Positions 1 to 6,306 of a stretch of DNA of 8,059 nt are shown one piece after another. Position numbers and translations under genes: made by a program. The DNA lies in contig CAKZUU010000042.1 in assembly GCA_937922175.1 (NCBI GenBank), forward strand, positions 1 through 8,059, in the 5' to 3' direction. Within the stretch, counting starts at the first letter, position 1; every line of letters begins with the position of its first letter. The DNA is from an uncultured Gemmataceae bacterium (GTDB lineage: Bacteria > Planctomycetota > Planctomycetia > Gemmatales > Gemmataceae). Under the pieces are notes generated by a model, which was not told the DNA's origin, made no database searches, and worked only from the letters and a program-made list of their open reading frames with translations.

Positions 1-2
1 CG

Positions 3-434
3 GCGGAGGTGCGATTGATCGACTTCGCGATCGCCTACCGGATCCCTCGCGGCATCGCCCGATGGTTCCACAAACGCAGATCGGCTGGGACAAGAAGTTA
101 TATGTCGCCGGAGCAGATTCGTGGGGAAATCCTCGACGGTCGTGCTGATGTGTATAGCTTTGGTTGCACGGTCTACGAACTCGCGACTGGCCGACCGCCG
201 TTCCGAGGCAAAGACGTCACAGAACTCATGACCAAACAACTCGCCGAGAAACCGGTGTCCCCACAAAGTTTTAATCCGAATATTACGGACGATTTCGCCC
301 GTCTCATCTTGCATATGTTAGCCAAAAAACGGGAGGATCGGCCGAAAGATTTTCATGAGGTCCTGATGGCTTTGAGAAACATCCGATTGTTCAAGGATCT
401 GCCATCAAAATCGGAAGAAGAGGACCTGCGGTAA
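3..434 (+). CDS. Serine/threonine protein kinase, C-terminal part (5' end outside window)
   Basis: This is the second half of a eukaryotic-like (Hanks-type) protein kinase domain, which transfers phosphate from ATP to Ser/Thr of partner proteins. The frame is open from base 3, so the ATP-binding lobe and catalytic loop lie upstream of the window. Visible in order: VRLIDFAIA at bases 9-35, the Mg-binding DFG segment but with Ala in place of Gly (codon 27-29); the activation-segment end GTRSYMSPEQ (87-116); DVYSFGCTVYELATGRPPF, the conserved Asp helix, from base 147; and REDRP, the subdomain XI Arg, near the end. The protein stops about 25 residues after the domain, with a charged tail (SKSEEEDLR) and no membrane segment or sensor domain on this side, so it looks cytosolic unless the missing N-terminus says otherwise. 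accA follows 66 nt later on the same strand, so co-transcription is possible. The kinase family is clear; its substrate is unknown. Confidence 0.9.
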   Translation, partial: AEVRLIDFAIAYRIPRGIARWFHKRRSAGTRSYMSPEQIRGEILDGRADVYSFGCTVYELATGRPPFRGKDVTELMTKQLAEKPVSPQSFNPNITDDFARLILHMLAKKREDRPKDFHEVLMALRNIRLFKDLPSKSEEEDLR

Positions 435-451
435 ACGGGCATCTGGAAGAT

Positions 452-475
452 GGGGGATGTCGCCGGCCATCCCCC
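452..475 (+). promoter_or_regulatory. GC-rich stem-loop between the kinase gene and accA
   Basis: GGGGGATG (452-459) pairs perfectly with CATCCCCC (468-475) around an 8-nt loop, TCGCCGGC. It starts 17 nt after the kinase stop and ends 13 nt before the AAAGGA ribosome binding site of accA. No T-run follows, so it is not a standard intrinsic terminator. It may stop or pause transcription, protect an mRNA end, or act as a translation-control hairpin. Its presence also argues that the in-frame ATG at 450 is not the accA start. Confidence 0.5.
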
Positions 476-488
476 GTGCGAGAAAGGT

Positions 489-494
489 AAAGGA
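489..494 (+). promoter_or_regulatory. Ribosome binding site of accA (decides the start)
   Basis: AAAGGA lies 6 nt before the ATG at 501. The upstream in-frame ATG at 450 has no comparable site and would translate through the stem-loop, so 501 is preferred. ATG 510 is the next option but fits the spacing less well. Confidence 0.65.
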
Positions 495-500
495 CCCACC

Positions 501-1499
501 ATGTTACCGATGGCATTGCCGTTCGAAACCGAAATCCGGGCGATGGAGGAATTGTTGAATCGTCTGGAATCTAGCACCACCAGTAGCGCGGAAGAGATCA
601 AGCGGATTCGTCGAGAATTGACCAATCTGGTGCGAAAGCGGTACAGCGAGTTGACACCGTGGGAAACCGTTCTCGTCTCCCGACATCCGAATCGCCCGCA
701 AACGATGGACTATGTGCGGATGATTTTCGATGATTTTGTCGAGCTACACGGCGACCGGGCGTTCGGCGACGACCGGGCCATTCGCACCGGTTTTGCCCGG
801 ATCGGAGAGTATCGAGTGTTGTTGGTCGGACACCAAAAAGGGCATGACCTCAAGGAACGGACCGAGTGTTTCTATGGTTGCGCTCATCCCGAGGGATACC
901 GCAAAGCCTTGTTGAAGATGCGGCTGGCAGCCAAATTTAAGCTGCCGGTAATCTCGTTGATCGACACGCCGGGAGCCTTCCCGGGGATCGGAGCTGAGGA
1001 ACGCGGTCAAGCACAATTGATCGCAACCAACTTATATGAGATGTCACGACTGCCCACGCCGATTATCTGCGTCGTCATCGGCGAAGGGGGATCCGGCGGT
1101 GCCCTGGGTATCGGTGTGGGTGACAAGGTCAGCATGTTGGAGCACGCTTACTATTCCGTGATCAGTCCGGAAGGTTGCGCCGGGATCCTCTGGAAAACGG
1201 CGAACGAGGTCACCAAGCCCCGAGCTGCTGCCGCTCTCCGACTGACCTCTCGAGACCTGTTCGCCCTTCAAGTGATCGACGACATCATTCCCGAACCCGA
1301 CGGCGGAGCCCACCGGGAACCTCACGAGATGGGCCGCATTCTCCAACGCTACTTGCTCCGGTATCTTCGAGAATTGAAAACGATCCCCATCGATCAATTG
1401 CTCGAGCTTCGATACCAAAAGTATCGCGTCATGGGCGTGTTTGAAGAACTGCTCGGTCCTTTCGAACCGCAACCAGCGAGCCAGTCAATCGAGGCCTGA
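501..1499 (+). CDS. accA: Acetyl-CoA carboxylase, carboxyltransferase subunit alpha
   Basis: AccA pairs with AccD to form the cytosolic carboxyltransferase that moves CO2 from biotinylated AccB to acetyl-CoA, giving malonyl-CoA, the first committed step of fatty acid synthesis. From the ATG at 501 the protein has 332 residues, close to the roughly 320 of E. coli AccA. The N-terminal third is helical and charged. Family blocks follow in order: RHPNRPQTMDYV (61-72), FVELHGDRAFGDDRAI (79-94), VGHQKG (109-114), PEGYRKAL (130-137), LIDTPGAFPGIGAEERGQ (153-170), the oxyanion-forming VIGEGGSGGALGIGVGD (192-208), and SVISPEGCAGILWK (219-232), then IIPEPDGGAHR. The segment after HQKG (HDLKERTECFYGCAH) differs from the usual KENIRRNFGMP-like stretch but keeps length and frame. 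The last 15 bases overlap the convergent glycosyltransferase gene. accD, accB and accC are not in this window. Identification is very secure; the start is likely but not proven. Confidence 0.97.
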   Translation: MLPMALPFETEIRAMEELLNRLESSTTSSAEEIKRIRRELTNLVRKRYSELTPWETVLVSRHPNRPQTMDYVRMIFDDFVELHGDRAFGDDRAIRTGFARIGEYRVLLVGHQKGHDLKERTECFYGCAHPEGYRKALLKMRLAAKFKLPVISLIDTPGAFPGIGAEERGQAQLIATNLYEMSRLPTPIICVVIGEGGSGGALGIGVGDKVSMLEHAYYSVISPEGCAGILWKTANEVTKPRAAAALRLTSRDLFALQVIDDIIPEPDGGAHREPHEMGRILQRYLLRYLRELKTIPIDQLLELRYQKYRVMGVFEELLGPFEPQPASQSIEA

Positions 1500-3362
1500 C
1501 AGCGCGTCCAAGTCGTAGACCAAAAAAGTGCGTGTTCGTTTTGCGACCGCCTGCTCCCTCAGCCGGTCGAGCAACCAGCGCGGTTCCTTGATGTAGTTGC
1601 CGTACAAAATCGTCGTTCCCACCGCCAGGTAGCGTTCCGGCACAACTTGACGCAACTCTGAAATCGAACGAATTTCGACCGTGTGCAACGGTGCCAGGCG
1701 CAAGGGAGGGGCCGATGCCGCTGGATCGGTCCCGAAGTACCAGACGGCTAAGGGGGTGGGCAAGCGTTCCCTCTCGATCAGTTCGCGCAGGTCAGGAATT
1801 CCTTGGCCCCAATCGAAATTCGAGTCGCTGAGCAGTCGCTCTCCGTGCTGAGGCCCACCCCAAAACTCGTTGATGTAGGTCAGAAAATGTGGCCAATGCG
1901 ACACGGCCGACATGAGCATCCAGCCCAGGGCAACGATGATCCAGCTTCGGAACGCCGCTTGCGCTATTCTCGAGGATCGAGTTTGTGTCCCCGGATCGTG
2001 TGGAAACACGCCCCTCGCGTGCCCCCAGGCAATCGCCGCCCCCAAGGCGCAGAAAACGATCAGCGGCAGTTGCAGCCGGACTCCGATTTGTACCCGACAA
2101 TTGAGACTTGCGATCAGCATCAACAGCGATACCCAATGGGTCCAGTGACCGAAAGCCTGTCGAGTCGCCGCGATGCTCAAAAAAAGAGTCATGAGAATCG
2201 ACGGCGACGACTTCATTGAAAGAGCAACGGGGAAATGATACCACACGGCCCGTTCCGAAACCTGCCCCAAGATGTAGCTGCCATGACCGCGGAGGTTGTG
2301 TTGGATCTGATACCAAAACGCCACGCCACCATTGTGGAAAATCCGAAGATGTTCGGCCCCCCATCGGCTAATCTGTCGAAGCCGACCCGGAGGAAGCTCC
2401 GAGGCCGCTGCGACAATTTTTGGATGAACCTGCCAGTCCGATCCGCAATAAAGGTACGCCAAAGCGACGCCAAGAAAGTAAATGGCCAAAGCTTTCGTCC
2501 AGAATGATCGCCGACGTAGTGTGTCGACGATCCGCTTCCACCTCGAATCGATTTGCCACGACGAGGCAAATTCGCACGTCGAGCCAATTTCGATCGCCAA
2601 CACGACGAGGGGGACGAATAGGATGGCCGACGCCTTGGCCGAAAACGCCAGTCCGCAGGCAACCGATGGAAGAACGAGTCGGTGAAAGAGAGACCGACTC
2701 CGACCCCGAGCATAGAGGAACGCGAAGAGCAACAAGCAAGCCGTGAAGGCCACATCCGTCGTCGCCAGACCAGCGTGAGCCAGGAGGTTCGGCTCCAAAC
2801 TTAAGAACCCGACCGCAGCGATGCCGGCTTTTCGACCAGCTGCCTTTCGCGTGATCCACCAACCCAGCACGAGGATGAGCCACCAGAACAGGAGCGTCGG
2901 GGCTCGGGCGAGTTTCAAGAGGGCAGGGTACTCCGCTTGAATCTGCCACGGTTGTCCTCGGTGTTGCTCCCAAGCGTAAACCGGCAAGGTGACCACATCG
3001 ATCGGCAGGGGCATGGTGCCCGCAGCGAGCAAACGAGCATTGCTCCCCGTGCGCCAGCTTTCCAATCCCGCATCAAGGTAAAAGTATTCGTCGAAAGTTC
3101 CCCCCACCCGAGTCGACGATGACAAGATCAAAGCCGATCCGACGATCCCCGCCGAGACGACCAGCAAACCTTCGAGCCATTGGTGACGACGGGCGCTCAC
3201 GGACCGCTTCTGCCTCCTGCTTTGCGGACCTTCAATCTCGGTTGGGCATCGTACCGAAACTCGGAAGCCCAGGGCAAGTGCAAAATGCCCGAGAAATCCC
3301 GGGCTTTTCGCTTGATAGACGGGGTGACGGTCGGCATGACTTCTGTAGACGAAATTGAACAT
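1485..3362 (-). CDS. GT39/PMT-like membrane glycosyltransferase (lipid-carrier-dependent)
   Basis: A polytopic membrane protein of the GT39/PMT/ArnT-like superfamily, whose members transfer a sugar from a polyprenyl-phosphate carrier on the outer face of the membrane. Donor and acceptor cannot be read here. A first membrane helix (about 66-80) is followed by an outside loop with the Asp-Glu pair FDEYFYLD (D91, E92), the usual catalytic position. Then come a helix at 156-171, the family block EPNLLAHAGLATTD (190-203), and about eight further hydrophobic segments, including QIGVRLQLP, which resembles the GvRHxLP motif of this group. The C-terminal part holds YINEFWGG and DSNFDWGQ (513-520), typical of large bacterial members, and ends in a soluble domain. 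The ATG at 3362 gives 625 residues but lies in an inverted-repeat arm without a ribosome binding site. The first 54 residues look low in conservation, and a GTG at 3200 (571 residues) after AGGAGG is a good alternative. It converges on accA and diverges from the oxidoreductase. Confidence 0.85.
   Translation of the reverse strand: MFNFVYRSHADRHPVYQAKSPGFLGHFALALGFRVSVRCPTEIEGPQSRRQKRSVSARRHQWLEGLLVVSAGIVGSALILSSSTRVGGTFDEYFYLDAGLESWRTGSNARLLAAGTMPLPIDVVTLPVYAWEQHRGQPWQIQAEYPALLKLARAPTLLFWWLILVLGWWITRKAAGRKAGIAAVGFLSLEPNLLAHAGLATTDVAFTACLLLFAFLYARGRSRSLFHRLVLPSVACGLAFSAKASAILFVPLVVLAIEIGSTCEFASSWQIDSRWKRIVDTLRRRSFWTKALAIYFLGVALAYLYCGSDWQVHPKIVAAASELPPGRLRQISRWGAEHLRIFHNGGVAFWYQIQHNLRGHGSYILGQVSERAVWYHFPVALSMKSSPSILMTLFLSIAATRQAFGHWTHWVSLLMLIASLNCRVQIGVRLQLPLIVFCALGAAIAWGHARGVFPHDPGTQTRSSRIAQAAFRSWIIVALGWMLMSAVSHWPHFLTYINEFWGGPQHGERLLSDSNFDWGQGIPDLRELIERERLPTPLAVWYFGTDPAASAPPLRLAPLHTVEIRSISELRQVVPERYLAVGTTILYGNYIKEPRWLLDRLREQAVAKRTRTFLVYDLDALSGLD
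3213..3218 (-). promoter_or_regulatory. Strong Shine-Dalgarno before an alternative GTG start of the glycosyltransferase
   Basis: On the minus strand AGGAGG (3218-3213) stands 12 nt before an in-frame GTG (3200-3198), residue V55 of the long form. The spacing is long but usable. Starting here removes a 54-residue leader rich in Arg and His and places the first membrane helix about ten residues from the N-terminus, as expected for this family. If correct, the divergent intergenic region is 358 bp (3201-3558) and holds the inverted repeat plus a non-coding leader. Confidence 0.4.
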
Positions 3363-3463
3363 AACGGCGATTATCGGACGTTGTACCGGTGGGCGCCTCG
3401 AGGGCGTTTGATCGGCGACGGCTCGCGAGACGTCCGATAATCTCCCTTATGTTTGATTTCGTC
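3348..3463. repeat. Long imperfect inverted repeat (34-bp arms, 48-bp centre)
   Basis: The left arm (3348-3381) and the reverse complement of the right arm (3430-3463) agree at 30 of 34 positions. The innermost 13 bp (GATTATCGGACGT against ACGTCCGATAATC) are perfect. The centre (3382-3429) holds a smaller palindrome, CCTCGAGG. Each arm reads outward as GATAAT, then ATG, then MF(N/D)FV, so the left arm contains the annotated ATG of the glycosyltransferase. No clear target-site duplication is visible at the borders. It could be a MITE-like or REP-like intergenic repeat, a two-site operator between divergent genes, or a structured RNA. Positions and matches are read directly; the role is unknown. 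Confidence 0.8.
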
Positions 3464-3484
3464 GCCACCGGCCACTGCCCGCCA

Positions 3485-3513
3485 TTGACCCGCGTGTGCC
3501 GTGTCGTTAAACC
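3485..3513 (+). promoter_or_regulatory. Possible promoter of the oxidoreductase/aminotransferase/permease unit
   Basis: TTGACC (3485-3490) matches the -35 consensus at five of six positions. With 17 bp spacing the -10 would be TAAACC (3508-3513), matching only three of six. It faces the oxidoreductase gene and would give a leader of roughly 40 nt. The rest of 3464-3558 shows no other clear signal. The weak -10 makes this tentative. Confidence 0.25.
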
Positions 3514-3558
3514 GTTCCACATCACTGCAGCCCCACCACACCCCGTTGGATCGACACG

Positions 3559-4866
3559 ATGTCACAGCCATCGGTAATTGGTTCGACGCCTACGGCACAG
3601 CGAGACCGAATCATCCGAGTCGGCATGATCGGGCTGGGGATGATTTTTGACGAGACGTATCGACCTGTGCTTGAGCAGCTACGCCAAACGGGGCTGTTTC
3701 GACGGGATTTCGGTCTGGTCGAGGTCTCATTGGCGGCGGTCGCGACCCGAACCGGTCGTCGGGCGGAGCGACTCAAACAAACGGGCTGCCTGAGCGACTT
3801 TCAAAGTTTCATCGAACCCGGATCGTGCGATCAATTGGTCGAATCCGGCGTCGATGTCGTTTGCGTCGCGACGCCGGATGATCGGCACTTTGACGCGGCC
3901 CGATTGGCCCTTCAGGCGGGCAAACATGTCTTGATCGAGAAGCCGTCCGTGCTGCGCTTACAGGAACTGGACGAGCTGGTTCGCTTAGCCGATGAACGCC
4001 AACTTCTCGCGAAGGTCGTGTACCACAAGCTAGCAGATCCGGACCACAAAAGACTACGGACACTGGTTCGAGATGGTGTCTTGCGACATGTGAATCACGG
4101 TTACTGCTCGCTTTTGGAGCCGAAGTCGATTAGCACCCAACAGTTCGCGGAGTGGATCCAAGGGAGAAATCCGGCCACCTACGTCGCGGTCCATTACTTG
4201 AAGCTGATCGACTTCACTTTTGGGCCGGAGTGGAGCCTCGCCCGCGTGTCGGCCACGGGTCAACGCGGTCTGGTTGGCCCCGTGGATGGCCGAACCTGGG
4301 ATTCCGTGCAGACGCAAGTCGTCTATCGCTACCCCGACGGTCGTGAGGCGGCATTCGACATTCACACCTCGTGGGTTACACCCGACAATTTCCCCGGCTA
4401 TGTTGAGCAGGAGGTTCAGTTTCGGTTCGATAACGGCATGTGGAATGCCCATCAGCGGAAGCGTGGCGTGGAGGTGACTGTCGAAGGTCGGACACCGAAT
4501 GAAATGAAAAGCACTCCCAATCATCATTACAACGCCCTGGTTGAGGAACCCTGGGGAGAGCGACGCCAACGCGGCTACGGTCTCGAAGTGATCCAGCGCT
4601 TCTTCGAGGAGGTCGCATACGTTGAATTTGGCGGCCCCTCGACCGAGCGTGCGAAGCGTTTCCGGGCGATGTCCTCTTTGGAATACAATGACCTTCGATC
4701 CGATCGCCGGGTGGTGGCGATGGTGCAAGCTCTGGAGGCGATCCTCGCCCGACAGGCCGACGGCGAACCCGGATCGCAGGTCGTCGTCAACGACCCGCAG
4801 GGAGGCCTTGTTTTGCGAATCCCCGGACGCTCTGAGTCCACGATCCTGTACGCAGGACGAGTGTGA
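3559..4866 (+). CDS. GFO/IDH/MocA-family NAD(P)-dependent oxidoreductase
   Basis: A 435-residue, probably cytosolic member of the glucose-fructose oxidoreductase/inositol dehydrogenase/MocA family, which oxidises or reduces sugars, cyclitols and related polyols. The N-terminal Rossmann fold starts at RVGMIGLGMIF (20-30), with the nucleotide-binding G25-L-G27. DVVCVATPDDRHFDAARLALQAG (99-121) and the signature EKP (127-129) follow, where the Lys contacts cofactor and substrate. VHYLKLIDFTFG (211-222) carries the His and Asp expected in the active site of the C-terminal domain. At 435 residues it is longer than the common 330-390. The ATG at 3559 has only a weak TTGGA 8 nt upstream; the first 18 residues precede the fold, so a later start is possible. 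The aminotransferase begins 36 nt after its stop, which suggests one operon and perhaps consecutive steps (keto group formed, then aminated). The substrate is unknown. Confidence 0.92.
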   Translation: MSQPSVIGSTPTAQRDRIIRVGMIGLGMIFDETYRPVLEQLRQTGLFRRDFGLVEVSLAAVATRTGRRAERLKQTGCLSDFQSFIEPGSCDQLVESGVDVVCVATPDDRHFDAARLALQAGKHVLIEKPSVLRLQELDELVRLADERQLLAKVVYHKLADPDHKRLRTLVRDGVLRHVNHGYCSLLEPKSISTQQFAEWIQGRNPATYVAVHYLKLIDFTFGPEWSLARVSATGQRGLVGPVDGRTWDSVQTQVVYRYPDGREAAFDIHTSWVTPDNFPGYVEQEVQFRFDNGMWNAHQRKRGVEVTVEGRTPNEMKSTPNHHYNALVEEPWGERRQRGYGLEVIQRFFEEVAYVEFGGPSTERAKRFRAMSSLEYNDLRSDRRVVAMVQALEAILARQADGEPGSQVVVNDPQGGLVLRIPGRSESTILYAGRV

Positions 4867-4902
4867 GATTCAACATTTTTTCGCAGACGGCGAGATTTCT
4901 GA

Positions 4903-6306
4903 ATGCACTCCGCGCAACCGATTCAACATCCCGACGAACTGAAATCAAACGAATGGCGTACCGTGATTGAGCGATTTGAGCCACGCTCCCAACGGACGTT
5001 CACGCCGTCCTTGGCGGTTTTGGCCCGAAGCGAGGGGGTGTTTCATTGGACGCCGGAAGGACGCCGGCTGTTTGACTTCACCTCAGGCGTTCTGGTGGCG
5101 AACCTGGGGCACAACAATAGCTCGTGGATGCGTCAATTCCAGCAGTACATGGGTTGGACCAACGAAGTGTCCGAGCGACGAGAAACATTCCCTGCCCTGC
5201 CCTTGACCGCTTACAACGCGGTTTCTCCGGTCGAGGCGGACGCTTCGCGGAGGTTGGTACATCTGCTGCAATCGCGCCCTGGTGGTCGGCGTCTGGAGCA
5301 GGTGCTATGGGCGGCCTCGGGATCCGAAGCCATCCAAAAAGCTCTCTGGGCCGCCTTAGCTCGCGACCGCTCGCGCTGTATGATCATCGCCACCCGTTAT
5401 GGCTTCCACGGGAAAAAGGGACTTGCCGGCGCCGTTACCGGCAGCGAGACGGACCCCGAGCGTGATCCTCGGGTGCGCTTCATCAGTTTTCCGATGGAGG
5501 AGTGTCGCGACGTCTCTCAACGGGACACCAGGTTCGATCGCACGCCCTATCGAAACGAGTTGGAGCAACTTTGGCGACAATTTGGCCGTCACCTGACCGT
5601 CTTGATCACTGAGCCCTACTTGGGTGGCGGTGGCAGTTATCACCCCCATCTCGAGTATTTGCAGACCTTGCAAGAGTTTTGTCGAGAACATGACATCGTC
5701 TTTATTCTCGATGAGGTCCAATCCAATTTTGGCCGAACCGGCGACATGTTTGCCTTCGAGACATATCGTCTCGAACCCGATGTGGTGGTCCTCGGCAAAG
5801 GTTTGGGTAATGGAGTGCCGGTGGCCGCTGCCGTCGGTCGGGCTGACCTCTTCAGCTCATTATCCTACGGCGAAGGTTCCGACACATGGAGCGCAAATCC
5901 CCTATCGTGTGCGGCCGTCCTGGCGACTCTCGATTGCTTTGAGGCAAATCCAAATCTGCTAGCTCAAGTTCGCCAAACCTCCGCCATCATCGAAGCCGGC
6001 CTTCTTCGCCTCAAGGATCTGCCGTTCGTCGTCTATGTGCGGGGCGAACGGGGGGGAATGGTCTGGGGCGTCGAAATGCGTGATTGGGCGGGTCGCTCAG
6101 CCTCCGATTGGGCCAACGATGCCGTCGAAATCTGTTACCGAGGTAACGATGGCGTTGGGATTCATCTCTTAGGTCCGTTGGCGAAGAAAGTTCTGCGAGT
6201 CGCCCCTCCGCTGATTCTGACCGAGACTCAAGCTCAGCAGGCCATGTCGCTGATGGAACAACTTTTTCGGAATCTACCACGCCACGTTTCGAAGGATCAC
6301 TCATGA
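4903..6306 (+). CDS. Class III PLP-dependent aminotransferase
   Basis: A fold-type I, class III aminotransferase of 467 residues (family usual 420-470), which moves an amino group, typically from a terminal or side-chain amine, to a keto acid using pyridoxal phosphate. Landmarks: FDFTSGVLVANLGH (57-70) near the N-terminus; the phosphate-binding SGSEA (139-143); YGFHGKKG (166-173), which stacks on the cofactor ring; EPYLGGGGSYHP (237-248); DEVQSNFGRTG with the ring-nitrogen Asp D270; the Schiff-base lysine K299 in VVLGKGLGNG; and T328 in TWSANPLSCAAVLATLD, the Thr contributed from the other subunit. All catalytic residues are present. It resembles 4-aminobutyrate/acetylornithine-type enzymes, but the substrate cannot be assigned. 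It follows the oxidoreductase by 36 nt with a weak ribosome site, and its stop overlaps the ATG of the metal permease, so the permease is probably translated by coupled re-initiation. Confidence 0.93.
   Translation: MHSAQPIQHPDELKSNEWRTVIERFEPRSQRTFTPSLAVLARSEGVFHWTPEGRRLFDFTSGVLVANLGHNNSSWMRQFQQYMGWTNEVSERRETFPALPLTAYNAVSPVEADASRRLVHLLQSRPGGRRLEQVLWAASGSEAIQKALWAALARDRSRCMIIATRYGFHGKKGLAGAVTGSETDPERDPRVRFISFPMEECRDVSQRDTRFDRTPYRNELEQLWRQFGRHLTVLITEPYLGGGGSYHPHLEYLQTLQEFCREHDIVFILDEVQSNFGRTGDMFAFETYRLEPDVVVLGKGLGNGVPVAAAVGRADLFSSLSYGEGSDTWSANPLSCAAVLATLDCFEANPNLLAQVRQTSAIIEAGLLRLKDLPFVVYVRGERGGMVWGVEMRDWAGRSASDWANDAVEICYRGNDGVGIHLLGPLAKKVLRVAPPLILTETQAQQAMSLMEQLFRNLPRHVSKDHS
6291..6296 (+). 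promoter_or_regulatory. Ribosome binding site of the ABC permease inside the aminotransferase gene
   Basis: GAAGGA lies 6 nt before the ATG at 6303, which shares its bases with the aminotransferase TGA (ATGA). This arrangement supports both the permease start and translational coupling of the two genes. Confidence 0.65.

Noticed and set aside
450..500. Upstream in-frame ATG extending AccA by 17 residues
   Set aside because: No ribosome site, overlaps the stem-loop, and the extension (GDVAGHPPCEKGKGPT) is unlike AccA N-termini.
1792..2973. Several overlapping open frames (190, 180 and 201 codons) within the glycosyltransferase region
   Set aside because: They are other-frame shadows of one continuous 625-codon frame with family motifs from end to end; no frameshift is needed.
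3389..3577. 62-codon plus-strand frame across the right repeat arm
   Set aside because: No ribosome site, no domain, Arg-rich; its MFDFV part merely mirrors the left arm of the repeat.
6134..6147. Perfect palindrome GTTACC-GA-GGTAAC
   Set aside because: It lies inside the aminotransferase coding region, is short, and encodes ordinary residues (CYRGND); chance is the simplest explanation.
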